NCBI GenBank assembly: GCA_947628265.1 | Contig: CANQZF010000029.1 | Span: forward strand, 1 to 12,162 | Reading direction: 5' to 3' | Length of the DNA stretch: 12,162 nucleotides | Source of the DNA: an uncultured Oscillospiraceae bacterium | GTDB taxonomy: Bacteria; Bacillota; Clostridia; Oscillospirales; Oscillospiraceae | In this document: in pieces, positions 1-4,871 of the stretch | Numbering within the stretch: the first letter of the stretch is position 1 | Layout of the letters: each line of letters starts with the position of its first letter | Position numbers and translations under genes: made by a program | Notes under the pieces: generated by a model | Told to the model about the DNA's origin: nothing | What the model saw: the letters and a program-made list of their open reading frames with translations, nothing else | The model's database searches: none

Positions 1-24
1 GCTACGGCCTTATCGAGAGCGACT
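1..24 (+). other. possible 3' end of an upstream + strand gene
   Basis: A gene on the + strand may end here, because a strong hairpin follows at 44-70. Two frames are possible: one ends ...YGLIESD with TGA at 22-24, the other ends ...TENHTA with TAG at 40-42. Too little is in the window to choose between them or to name a product. Confidence 0.25.
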
Positions 25-43
25 GAAAACCATACGGCATAGT

Positions 44-76
44 AAGCGGCGGGCCTTTGGCCCGCCGCTTCGGTTT
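44..76 (+). terminator. hairpin terminator of an upstream gene
   Basis: A perfect 12-bp stem (44-55 with 59-70) closes on a TTT loop and is followed by CGGTTT. The stem is very GC-rich but the T-run is weak. It separates whatever lies upstream from the small regulator at 157. Confidence 0.6.
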
Positions 77-79
77 GAC

Positions 80-107
80 CCAATATGGGGAATATTCCTC
101 ATATTGG
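80..107. promoter_or_regulatory. 28-bp nested palindrome, candidate operator
   Basis: The outer arms CCAATATG (80-87) and CATATTGG (100-107) flank an inner palindrome GGAATATTCC (89-98). Only the pair 88/99 (G/T) breaks the symmetry. The right arm covers most of the candidate -35 (TTGGCT, 104-109) of the helix-turn-helix gene at 157, the usual place for a repressor site. Autorepression by that protein is inference. A hairpin in RNA is the alternative, but the site lies upstream of the expected transcription start. Confidence 0.6.
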
Positions 108-132
108 CTAGCCCAATTCTATGCGATAATAT
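104..132 (+). promoter_or_regulatory. candidate promoter of the small HTH gene
   Basis: TTGGCT (104-109) and TAATAT (127-132) are 17 bp apart; GATAAT at 125-130 is an alternative -10. Either would start transcription around 138-140, roughly 20 bases before the ATG at 157. The -35 overlaps the palindrome at 80-107. Confidence 0.45.
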
Positions 133-156
133 AGAAAAAGTCAAGAGGGAACGGGC

Positions 157-387
157 ATGATCAGCTTTGAACCACTGAGAAAACTCCTGGCCGCGCGTGG
201 GATAAGCACCTATTATCTGCGTAATAAGTGCGGCCGGTATAACCTGGACAGTAAAACCATACAGCGGTTCATGCGCGATGAGTCGGTTTCCACCTATACG
301 CTGAACGCGCTGTGTCATATTTTAAAGTGCGATATATCCGACATCATAACGTTTACCCCGGACGATGAAAACGGCCCGGAGGACTGA
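157..387 (+). CDS. small Cro/C1-type (XRE) helix-turn-helix regulator
   Basis: This 76-aa protein is almost entirely one helix-turn-helix domain. Residues about 5-67 run LRKLLAARGISTYYLRNKC, then a recognition-helix-like segment DSKTIQRFMRDE, then TYTLNALCHILKCDISDII. That last segment is the typical fourth/fifth helix of short XRE regulators found in Firmicutes and their mobile elements. A short acidic tail (DDENGPED) follows. The start ATG is preceded by a GAGGGA ribosome binding site. The protein has no sensor or dimerisation domain, so it probably acts as a simple DNA-binding repressor. The palindrome at 80-107, overlapping its own promoter, is the obvious candidate target (inference). 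It is the only + strand gene in the window and is flanked by terminators on both sides, so it is a single-gene unit. Its regulon cannot be read from the sequence. Confidence 0.8.
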   Translation: MISFEPLRKLLAARGISTYYLRNKCGRYNLDSKTIQRFMRDESVSTYTLNALCHILKCDISDIITFTPDDENGPED

Positions 388-420
388 CAGCCTGACATCT
401 GACGCGGTCCTCCGGGCTTT
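374..420 (+). terminator. terminator of the small HTH gene
   Basis: GCCCGGAGGAC (374-384) pairs perfectly with GTCCTCCGGGC (407-417), followed by TTTG. The left arm is inside the last codons of the gene and the TGA (385-387) opens the 22-base loop. The T-run is short, so efficiency is uncertain. Confidence 0.55.
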
Positions 421-456
421 GACAACGTGGGCAAGGCGAAAAGGAAAGTCCCGGTT

Positions 457-489
457 CGCCAATCGAATTACGAAAAAACCATCGTACAA
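457..489. repeat. 33-bp direct repeat, left copy
   Basis: Positions 457-489 and 1557-1589 match at 31 of 33 bases (differences at 461/1561 and 486/1586), including 24 identical bases containing ATCGAATTACG. The two copies bracket almost the whole hairpin-repeat region and are exactly 1100 bp apart. Confidence 0.8.
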
Positions 490-493
490 CTTT

Positions 494-662
494 GTAGGGG
501 CCGCCTCTCTAGGCGGCCCGCAGAATTTCCGGCAACCTTCCCTTAAACGCCGTACGGGCCGCCGCCCACGGCGGCCCACGTCATACGAAACAATTTCCCC
601 CATATCCTTTCGCTTCCCCCAACGTAAAAATTATCCGTACGGGCCGGACACCCGGCCGGCCC
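494..662. repeat. hairpin repeat cluster, modules A-B-C
   Basis: Three GC-rich imperfect palindromes lie in a row. A (494-520) starts GTAGGGG and has stem GGGCCGCCT with AGGCGGCCC. B (550-578) starts CCGTACGGG and has stem GGGCCGCCG with CGGCGGCCC. C (635-662) starts CCGTACGGGCCGG. Each has a fixed GTAGGGG or GTACGGG flank on one side only, which gives it an orientation. The same modules return flipped but in the same order at 723-873. They resemble REP-like intergenic repeats. Open reading frames across them (peptides such as AAPT and GGP) are by-products of the repeats. Confidence 0.85.
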
Positions 663-722
663 GTCAATCGTATTTCAATCCCGCCTCCTAAAAAGGTTGC
701 GGCTCCGCCGCGTATAAAAATG

Positions 723-969
723 TCGGGCCGCCAAGAGAGGCGGCCCCTACAATTTGCGGGATAGTTTTTCGGGAATTCGGTGGGCCGCCGTGGGCGGCGG
801 CCCCTACGGCGTATGAAGATAGAATTTTTGTAAGTCGGAAGGCGGGCCGGCCGGGTGTCCGGCCCGTACAGAACATTTTGCGTAATATTTCAGGCTTCCG
901 TATGTTCGGAGGGAAGGGTTTGGAAGGGGAACCGTCAGGGTTCCCCTTCCGATTCAATCACCCCGCCGC
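723..969. repeat. 247-bp direct repeat, copy 1 (modules A'-B'-C' plus hairpin)
   Basis: This block aligns without gaps to 1109-1355 at a constant offset of 386, with about nine tenths of bases equal by eye. It contains flipped modules A' (724-750), B' (781-809) and C' (842-870), then a perfect 12-bp hairpin, GGAAGGGGAACC (922-933) with GGTTCCCCTTCC (939-950), loop GTCAG. In copy 2 the last stem carries one A-to-G change that keeps a G-U pair. No coding sequence is supported. Confidence 0.9.
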
Positions 970-978
970 CGTGCGGCG

Positions 979-1069
979 GTAGGGGCCGCCGTCCCCGGCG
1001 GCCCGTCCCGGTGAATATCCGGGCTGTCAATCAACGGTGGACAGGTCGCCCGGGAGGGCGACCCCTACG
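979..1069. repeat. two further hairpin modules between the 247-bp copies
   Basis: Module D (979-1005) begins GTAGGGGCCGCC and pairs GGGCCGCCG with CGGCGGCCC. Module E (1044-1069) pairs GGTCGCCC with GGGCGACC and ends CCCCTACG. They have the same flank logic as modules A-C but different arms, and opposite orientations. Confidence 0.8.
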
Positions 1070-1108
1070 AAAGCGTAAGAATGAGTCGTTGCAAAATTCG
1101 ATACCGCC

Positions 1109-1355
1109 TCGGGCCGCCAAGAGAGGCGGCCCCTACAATTTGTGGGATAGTTTTCCGGGAATACGATGGGCCGCCGTGGGCGGCGGCCCCTACGGCGTAT
1201 GAGGATAGATTTTTCGTAAATCGGAAGGCGGGCCGGCCGGGTGTCCGGCCCGTACAGAACATTATGCGTAATAAATCAGGATTCCGTATGATCGGAGGGA
1301 AGAGGTTGGAGGGGGAACCGTCAGGGTTCCCCTTCCATTTCAATCACTCCGCCGC
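1109..1355. repeat. 247-bp direct repeat, copy 2
   Basis: Ungapped partner of 723-969, with modules A' (1110-1136), B' (1167-1195), C' (1228-1256) and the GTCAG-loop hairpin (1308-1336). Differences are scattered and mostly lie in the spacers between the hairpins, as expected for an older duplication or for conserved hairpins. Confidence 0.9.
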
Positions 1356-1367
1356 GTATTTCAATAG

Positions 1368-1395
1368 CGGGCGGGTTATGAACCCGCCCCTACGG
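1368..1395. repeat. hairpin module F
   Basis: GGGCGGGTT pairs with AACCCGCCC around an ATG loop, followed by the shared CCCCTACGG flank. It belongs to the same family as modules A-E by its flank and loop size, with different arms. Confidence 0.75.
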
Positions 1396-1446
1396 TTCTT
1401 AAGGAAGATTTATGCGTTATTTTTGCAAAATCCTCCATAAAGGCTT

Positions 1447-1558
1447 GTAGGGGCCGCCTCTCTAGGCGGCCCGCCGTCTTACGCAACGATTTCCCAATAA
1501 TTATTCCGTTTCCCCCAACGAACCAATTTCCGTACGGGCCGGACACCTGGCCGGCCCG
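1447..1558. repeat. hairpin modules A and C, second forward copy
   Basis: Module A (1447-1473) is identical to 494-520. Module C (1530-1558) differs from 634-662 by one base in the loop. The spacer shares stretches such as TTCCCCCAACG with the spacer before 635, so 1485-1558 is a diverged copy of about 576-662 with module B missing. Confidence 0.8.
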
Positions 1559-1589
1559 CCTATCGAATTACGAAAAAACCATCGTGCAA
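1557..1589. repeat. 33-bp direct repeat, right copy
   Basis: Partner of 457-489, starting at the outer edge of the last hairpin module and ending just before the terminator of the isomerase gene. Confidence 0.8.
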
Positions 1590-1619
1590 TGTTTATTTAA
1601 TGATTTTCCGAAATACGAT

Positions 1620-1657
1620 AAAAAACCGCCGCGCCCGGCAAGCCGGGGGCGGCGGTT
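1620..1657 (-). terminator. terminator of the FucI-like isomerase gene
   Basis: Read on the - strand, AACCGCCGC (right arm 1649-1657) pairs with GCGGCGGTT (1624-1632), with an inner CCCGG/CCGGG stem, and the hairpin runs into TTTTTT. It lies 23 bases after the stop codon. A textbook intrinsic terminator. Confidence 0.85.
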
Positions 1658-1679
1658 ACTATGTCTTTTCCCTTACAGC

Positions 1680-3158
1680 TTACGCCCAGGGGTTCTCGGT
1701 GGGGTAGGGCAGGGATTTGGGCTGGTTCCAGGCGATGTCCTTGACGCCCAGATATTTCAGCACCTCAAAGAGATACTTGCCGCAGTGGGCGAAGGCCACC
1801 GCGCCGTGGTGGGGATAACGCTTCTGAATGAGGACGTGCCGGTAGAAGCGGCCCATCTCAGGAATGGCGAAGATGCCGATGCCGCCGAAGGAGCGGGTGG
1901 CCACGGGCAGGACCTGGCCCTCCGCCACATAGGAGCGCAGGTTCCCCTCGCTGTCGCACTGGAGGCGGTAGAAGGTGATGTCGCCGGGGGCGATGTCGCC
2001 CTCCAGGGTGCCGCGGGTGAAGTCGGGGTCGCTCCCCTCCGGCTCCAGGAGCCTGTGCTGAATGAGCTGGTACTTGATGGCCCGGCTCTCGCACATCTTG
2101 CACTCCGGCGTGTTGCCGCAGTGGAAGCCCATGAAGGTGTCCGTAAGGGCGCAGTCGTACTTGCCCTTGATGTCCTCGTCGTAGATGTACTGGGGGACGG
2201 AGTTGTTGATATCCAGGAGCGTCACGGCGTCACCCGTGACGCACGCGCCTATGTACTCGCTGAGAGCGCCGTAGATATCCACCTCGCAGGCCACGGGGAT
2301 CCCCCGGGAGGCCAGACGGGAGTTGACGTAGCAGGGCTCGAAGCCAAAGGCCTCGGGGAAAGCGGGCCAGCACTTGTTGGCGAAGGCCACATACTTCCGG
2401 GCGCCCTTGTGCTGCTCGGCCCAATCCAGAAGCGTCAGCTCAAACTGGGCCAGCCGCTCGTTCATCTCCGGGAAATACCGGCCCTCGCCCATCTCGGCGG
2501 CCATCTCCGCGCAGACAGCGGGGATACGGGGATCATTGGCGTGGGCCTTGTAGCTGACCAGCAGATCCAGCTCGGAGTTCTCCTCGATCTCCACGCCCAG
2601 CTCATAGAGGCCCTTGATGGGGGCGTTGCAGGCGAAGAAGTCCTGGGGCCGGGGGCCGAAGGTGATGATCTTCAGGTTCTTGACGCCGATGATGGCGCGG
2701 GCGATGGGGACAAAGTCCGCGATCATCTTCACGATGTCGTCGCAGGTGCCTACGGGGTACTCGGGGATATAGCCCTTCAGATGGCGCAGCCCTAAGTTGT
2801 AGGAGCAGTTGAGCATACCGCAGTAGGCGTCGCCGCGCCCGTTGATCATGTCGCCGTCGCCCTCGGCGGCGGAGACGTACATGCAGGGGCCGTCGAACTT
2901 CTGGGCGATCAGCGTCTCCGGCGTCTCAGGGCCGAAGTTGCCCAGGAACACGACTAAGGCGTTGCACCCGGCGGCGGTGACGTCCGCCACGGCCTTCAGG
3001 GCGTCCTGCTCGTTCTCCACGGTGACGGGACACTCGTAAAGCTCGCCCTTATAGGCGGCCACGATGTTCTTGCGCCGCTGGGTGGACAGCGCGATGGGGA
3101 AGCAGTCGCGGCTCACCGCCACGATGCCGAGCTTGACCTGGGGAATGTTGCTGCACAT
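1680..3158 (-). CDS. L-fucose/L-arabinose isomerase family protein
   Basis: This 492-aa protein has the general layout of the FucI/AraA ketol-isomerase fold, which interconverts aldoses and ketoses using a divalent metal. Candidate metal and catalytic residues are E292 (ACEVDIYGA), D316 (VTLLDINNS) and a histidine at 450-451 (RYPHHGAVAF), matching the order Glu-Asp-His in FucI. HCGN at 346-349 is also family-like, and a HCGNTPECKMC segment has clustered cysteines. The length is below E. coli FucI (about 590 aa) and close to AraA and the 'FucI-related' proteins common in gut Clostridia, so the substrate is uncertain. The start is fixed by AAGGAGG eight bases before the ATG. It has its own promoter region and terminator, so it is monocistronic. 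Proximity to pectin genes suggests a plant-sugar substrate, but mrp and a repeat region lie between. Confidence 0.8.
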   Translation of the reverse strand: MCSNIPQVKLGIVAVSRDCFPIALSTQRRKNIVAAYKGELYECPVTVENEQDALKAVADVTAAGCNALVVFLGNFGPETPETLIAQKFDGPCMYVSAAEGDGDMINGRGDAYCGMLNCSYNLGLRHLKGYIPEYPVGTCDDIVKMIADFVPIARAIIGVKNLKIITFGPRPQDFFACNAPIKGLYELGVEIEENSELDLLVSYKAHANDPRIPAVCAEMAAEMGEGRYFPEMNERLAQFELTLLDWAEQHKGARKYVAFANKCWPAFPEAFGFEPCYVNSRLASRGIPVACEVDIYGALSEYIGACVTGDAVTLLDINNSVPQYIYDEDIKGKYDCALTDTFMGFHCGNTPECKMCESRAIKYQLIQHRLLEPEGSDPDFTRGTLEGDIAPGDITFYRLQCDSEGNLRSYVAEGQVLPVATRSFGGIGIFAIPEMGRFYRHVLIQKRYPHHGAVAFAHCGKYLFEVLKYLGVKDIAWNQPKSLPYPTENPWA

Positions 3159-3191
3159 AAAAATGACCTCCTTGTAAGTTACTAAAAAATA

Positions 3192-3222
3192 ATTATAATT
3201 TTTTCAAAATAATGCTTGACAA
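3192..3222 (-). promoter_or_regulatory. candidate promoter of the FucI-like gene
   Basis: On the - strand TTGTCA (3217-3222) and TATAAT (3192-3197) are 19 bp apart, longer than ideal, in an AT-rich stretch just before the ribosome binding site. Its -35 overlaps the -35 of the opposite-facing promoter at 3216-3244, so the two could compete for polymerase. Confidence 0.45.
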
Positions 3223-3244
3223 ACCTTTTCTTCCGTGGTATAAT
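3216..3244 (+). promoter_or_regulatory. perfect consensus sigma-A promoter facing into mrp
   Basis: TTGACA (3216-3221) and TATAAT (3239-3244) are separated by exactly 17 bp. Both hexamers match the consensus at all six positions. It faces right, where the only gene (mrp, 3313-4152) runs the other way. Its expected start is about 3250-3252. Confidence 0.75.
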
Positions 3245-3249
3245 GCTTC

Positions 3250-3305
3250 ATATAAGGGCGCGGGAGAGCGAAAACCTCCGAGGTCTTGCCCGGTGCGGCC
3301 TTTTT
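3250..3305 (+). ncRNA. candidate short RNA from the consensus promoter
   Basis: From the expected start, about 55 bases run to a TTTTTT at 3300-3305. Before the T-run a modest stem can form (GGTC-GC with GC-GGCC, with a TT bulge). An alternative fold pairs GGGC and GGAG near the start with GCCC and CTCC. The first half also contains the near-palindrome ACCTCCGAGGT. No known RNA family was recognised. The call rests on promoter plus T-run only. Confidence 0.3.
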
Positions 3306-3312
3306 TGGAGGG

Positions 3313-4152
3313 TCACGCCTTCTCCACGGCGGCAAGGATCCCGTCCAGCATATTGGTGTCCACGCCCTCGATGTCCCCGGCGTCGGCGGCCTGGGGAATG
3401 GCCGGGTCGATGGGCAGGCGGGCGCAGACGGGGATCTTGTGGGCTTGGGCCAGCTCCTCCAGCCTGCTCTTGCCGAAGATATAGTGCTTCTTGCCGCAGT
3501 CGGGGCAGGCGAAATAGGACATATTCTCCACGACTCCCAGGACGGGAATGTTCATCAGCTCCGCCATCTTCACGGCCTTCTCCACGATCTGGCTCACCAG
3601 CTCCTGGGGGGAGGTGACGATGACGATGCCGTTTACGGGGAGGGACTGGAAGACCGTCAGGGGCACGTCCCCGGTTCCGGGGGGCATATCCACGAACATA
3701 TAGTCCACGTCGCCCCAGTAGACCTCCTTCCAGAACTGCTGGACCACGCCGCCGATGATGGGGCCGCGCCACACCACGGGGTCGGTGGGGTTGTCGAGAA
3801 GTAGGTTCATGCTCATGATCTGGATGCCCGTGCGGGTGGCGGCGGGGACGATGCCCTCCTCCACGCCCATGGCCCGCTCATGGATGCCGAAGGACTTGGG
3901 GACGGAGGGGCCGGTGATGTCCGCGTCCATAATGGCCACGCTGGGGCCTTTTTTTCGCATGGCCGACGCCAGGAGACTCGTCACCATGGACTTTCCCACG
4001 CCGCCCTTGCCGGAGACCACGGCGATCACCTTTTTCACGCAGGAGTGGGGATTTCCCGGCTCCTGAAAGCTCTCTCTCGATTGCCTGCCCCCCTCGCGGC
4101 TGGCGCAGTTAGCCGCGCAGGTGGAGCAGTCATGTGTGCACTCTTCGCTCAT
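3313..4152 (-). CDS. mrp: Mrp/NBP35-family ATP-binding Fe-S cluster carrier
   Basis: This 279-aa cytoplasmic P-loop ATPase of the Mrp/ApbC/NBP35 type carries Fe-S clusters to target enzymes. Visible features are the deviant Walker A motif GKGGVGKS (48-55), the DADITGPSVP segment (76-85), the Walker B-like MFVDMPPGTGD (152-162), and the carrier CPDC (C216, C219) that binds a bridging cluster in dimers. The N-terminus has four cysteines in a CxxxCxxCxxxC pattern (C5, C9, C12, C16), as in NBP35-like proteins, and probably holds a second cluster. There is no N-terminal DUF59 domain, unlike some Mrp proteins. GGGAGG lies eight bases before the ATG, and a good promoter lies at 4194-4222. It appears to be transcribed alone. 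No clear terminator follows it on its own strand. Confidence 0.92.
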   Translation of the reverse strand: MSEECTHDCSTCAANCASREGGRQSRESFQEPGNPHSCVKKVIAVVSGKGGVGKSMVTSLLASAMRKKGPSVAIMDADITGPSVPKSFGIHERAMGVEEGIVPAATRTGIQIMSMNLLLDNPTDPVVWRGPIIGGVVQQFWKEVYWGDVDYMFVDMPPGTGDVPLTVFQSLPVNGIVIVTSPQELVSQIVEKAVKMAELMNIPVLGVVENMSYFACPDCGKKHYIFGKSRLEELAQAHKIPVCARLPIDPAIPQAADAGDIEGVDTNMLDGILAAVEKA

Positions 4153-4193
4153 AAATAAAACCTCCCATAGGCGCTTTTAGAAATTATACGAAT

Positions 4194-4222
4194 ATTTTAC
4201 CCTCTTTAAGCCCCATAGTCAA
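4194..4222 (-). promoter_or_regulatory. promoter of mrp
   Basis: On the - strand TTGACT (4217-4222) and TAAAAT (4194-4199) are 17 bp apart, one mismatch each from consensus. Transcription would start near 4187, giving a leader of about 35 bases. A second TATAAT lies slightly further downstream but lacks a good -35. Confidence 0.65.
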
Positions 4223-4337
4223 TCCCCCACAGCAAAAATCGTCCCCGCCTCCAACGTCACTGCGGGGGGCAATGACCTCATTGGCCTGGAGTAGGGCCAT
4301 AGAGTGGCTGCGCTAAAAAGTATTCTCTCCAAATCAG

Positions 4338-4465
4338 CCGTAGGGGCCGCTGCCCACAGCGGCCCATTCCCCCAATTTATATCTGTGCCCTCAATCAACG
4401 CGCAAATGTCCCCGTACGGGCCGTGACCGTAGGGAATGCCTGTGGTGCACACCTGGGCGGCCCGC
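4338..4465. repeat. hairpin repeat modules (B-type and long-loop C-type)
   Basis: The B-type module 4338-4366 pairs GGGCCGCTG with CAGCGGCCC and starts CCGTAGGGG. The second module (4413-4465) has the CCGTACGGG flank and GGGCCG (4418-4423) with CGGCCC (4458-4463) enclosing a long loop that contains GTGCAC. Both recur in opposite orientation at 4607-4736. The stretch 4230-4330 before them shows no gene. Confidence 0.8.
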
Positions 4466-4526
4466 TTTCCGTTTTTTTGCAGACGTCCCGATAAAAAGGA
4501 TTGCGGCTTACGCCGCACATTAAATT

Positions 4527-4561
4527 ATTCGCCGCAAATTTTTGCGGCGAATACCTTTTTT
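4527..4561 (+). terminator. orphan intrinsic terminator on the + strand
   Basis: ATTCGCCGCAA (4527-4537) pairs perfectly with TTGCGGCGAAT (4542-4552) around ATTT, followed by ACC and six T (4556-4561). Shape and T-run fit a + strand terminator, but no + strand gene is visible upstream. A smaller hairpin, GCGGC-TTAC-GCCGC, precedes it at 4503-4516. Confidence 0.6.
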
Positions 4562-4606
4562 CGGGGATGACGCGTTTATTTTCACGGCAATATCACCCCA
4601 CCGGGA

Positions 4607-4736
4607 TGGGCCGCTGTGGGCAGCGGCCCCTACGGCGTATATTTGGTTTTTGCGTTTGCCGGAAGGCGTAAGCGTATCGGAAGAACGGGCCGGCCAGTGC
4701 ACCCAAGGGCATCTCCTTCGATCATCCGGCCCCTAC
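4607..4736. repeat. flipped copies of the 4338-4465 modules
   Basis: Positions 4607-4635 are the exact 29-base reverse complement of 4338-4366. Positions 4685-4736 (GGGCCGG ... CCGGCCCCTAC) are a long-loop module whose loop is related to the reverse complement of 4413-4465, sharing CCAG, TGCACC and GGCAT. The order of the two modules is kept while each is inverted. Confidence 0.8.
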
Positions 4737-4781
4737 GGGGAGAGTGTGCGTTAATTGAGGACCCGGATATAAGCTGAAACT

Positions 4782-4807
4782 GCCTTGAATTTCGCAGAAT
4801 TCAAGGC
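4782..4807. terminator. hairpin downstream of the GH105 gene
   Basis: GCCTTGAATT pairs perfectly with AATTCAAGGC around a six-base loop. Read on the - strand it is followed by AGTTTC, with no proper T-run. It may be a second, weak stop or a 3' end stabiliser for the GH105 operon. Confidence 0.4.
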
Positions 4808-4834
4808 TGTCTCTCCGCATGTATCTTATTGTCG

Positions 4835-4871
4835 GCTAAAGCCCCCATCGGGGGCTTTAGCGACAGTTTTT
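4835..4871. terminator. strong hairpin at the end of the GH105 operon
   Basis: GCTAAAGCCCCC (4835-4846) pairs perfectly with GGGGGCTTTAGC (4850-4861) around ATC, and TGTC/GACA can extend it. The T-run (4867-4871) lies on the + strand side. For the - strand operon, whose stop is at 4870-4872, the hairpin is followed by CGACAATAAG. It could therefore stop + strand transcription efficiently and protect the - strand 3' end. Confidence 0.6.

Noticed and set aside
365..1440. Several 90-120-aa open frames in both directions
   Set aside because: They consist of translated hairpin modules (AAPT, GGP, RRPRRP peptides), lack good ribosome sites and repeat because the DNA repeats.
494..1560. CRISPR array
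   Set aside because: The repeats differ in arms, occur in both orientations and have irregular spacing; there are no cas genes.
1584..2795. 403-aa open frame on the + strand
   Set aside because: It lies antisense to the clear FucI-like gene in a GC-rich region. It has no ribosome binding site, and its composition (valine, glycine, alanine, aspartate runs) is that of a shadow frame.
3250..3305. Signal recognition particle RNA or another known small RNA
   Set aside because: The conserved GGAA-tetraloop domain of SRP RNA and the length are missing; no other known family was recognised.
494..4736. REP/REPIN elements with their own RAYT transposase, or an insertion sequence
   Set aside because: The modules look REP-like, but no transposase or transposase fragment is visible in the window, so only the repeat call is kept.
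4219..4754. Short open frames on both strands between mrp and GH105
   Set aside because: Again dominated by translated repeat modules and a terminator hairpin; no family resemblance.
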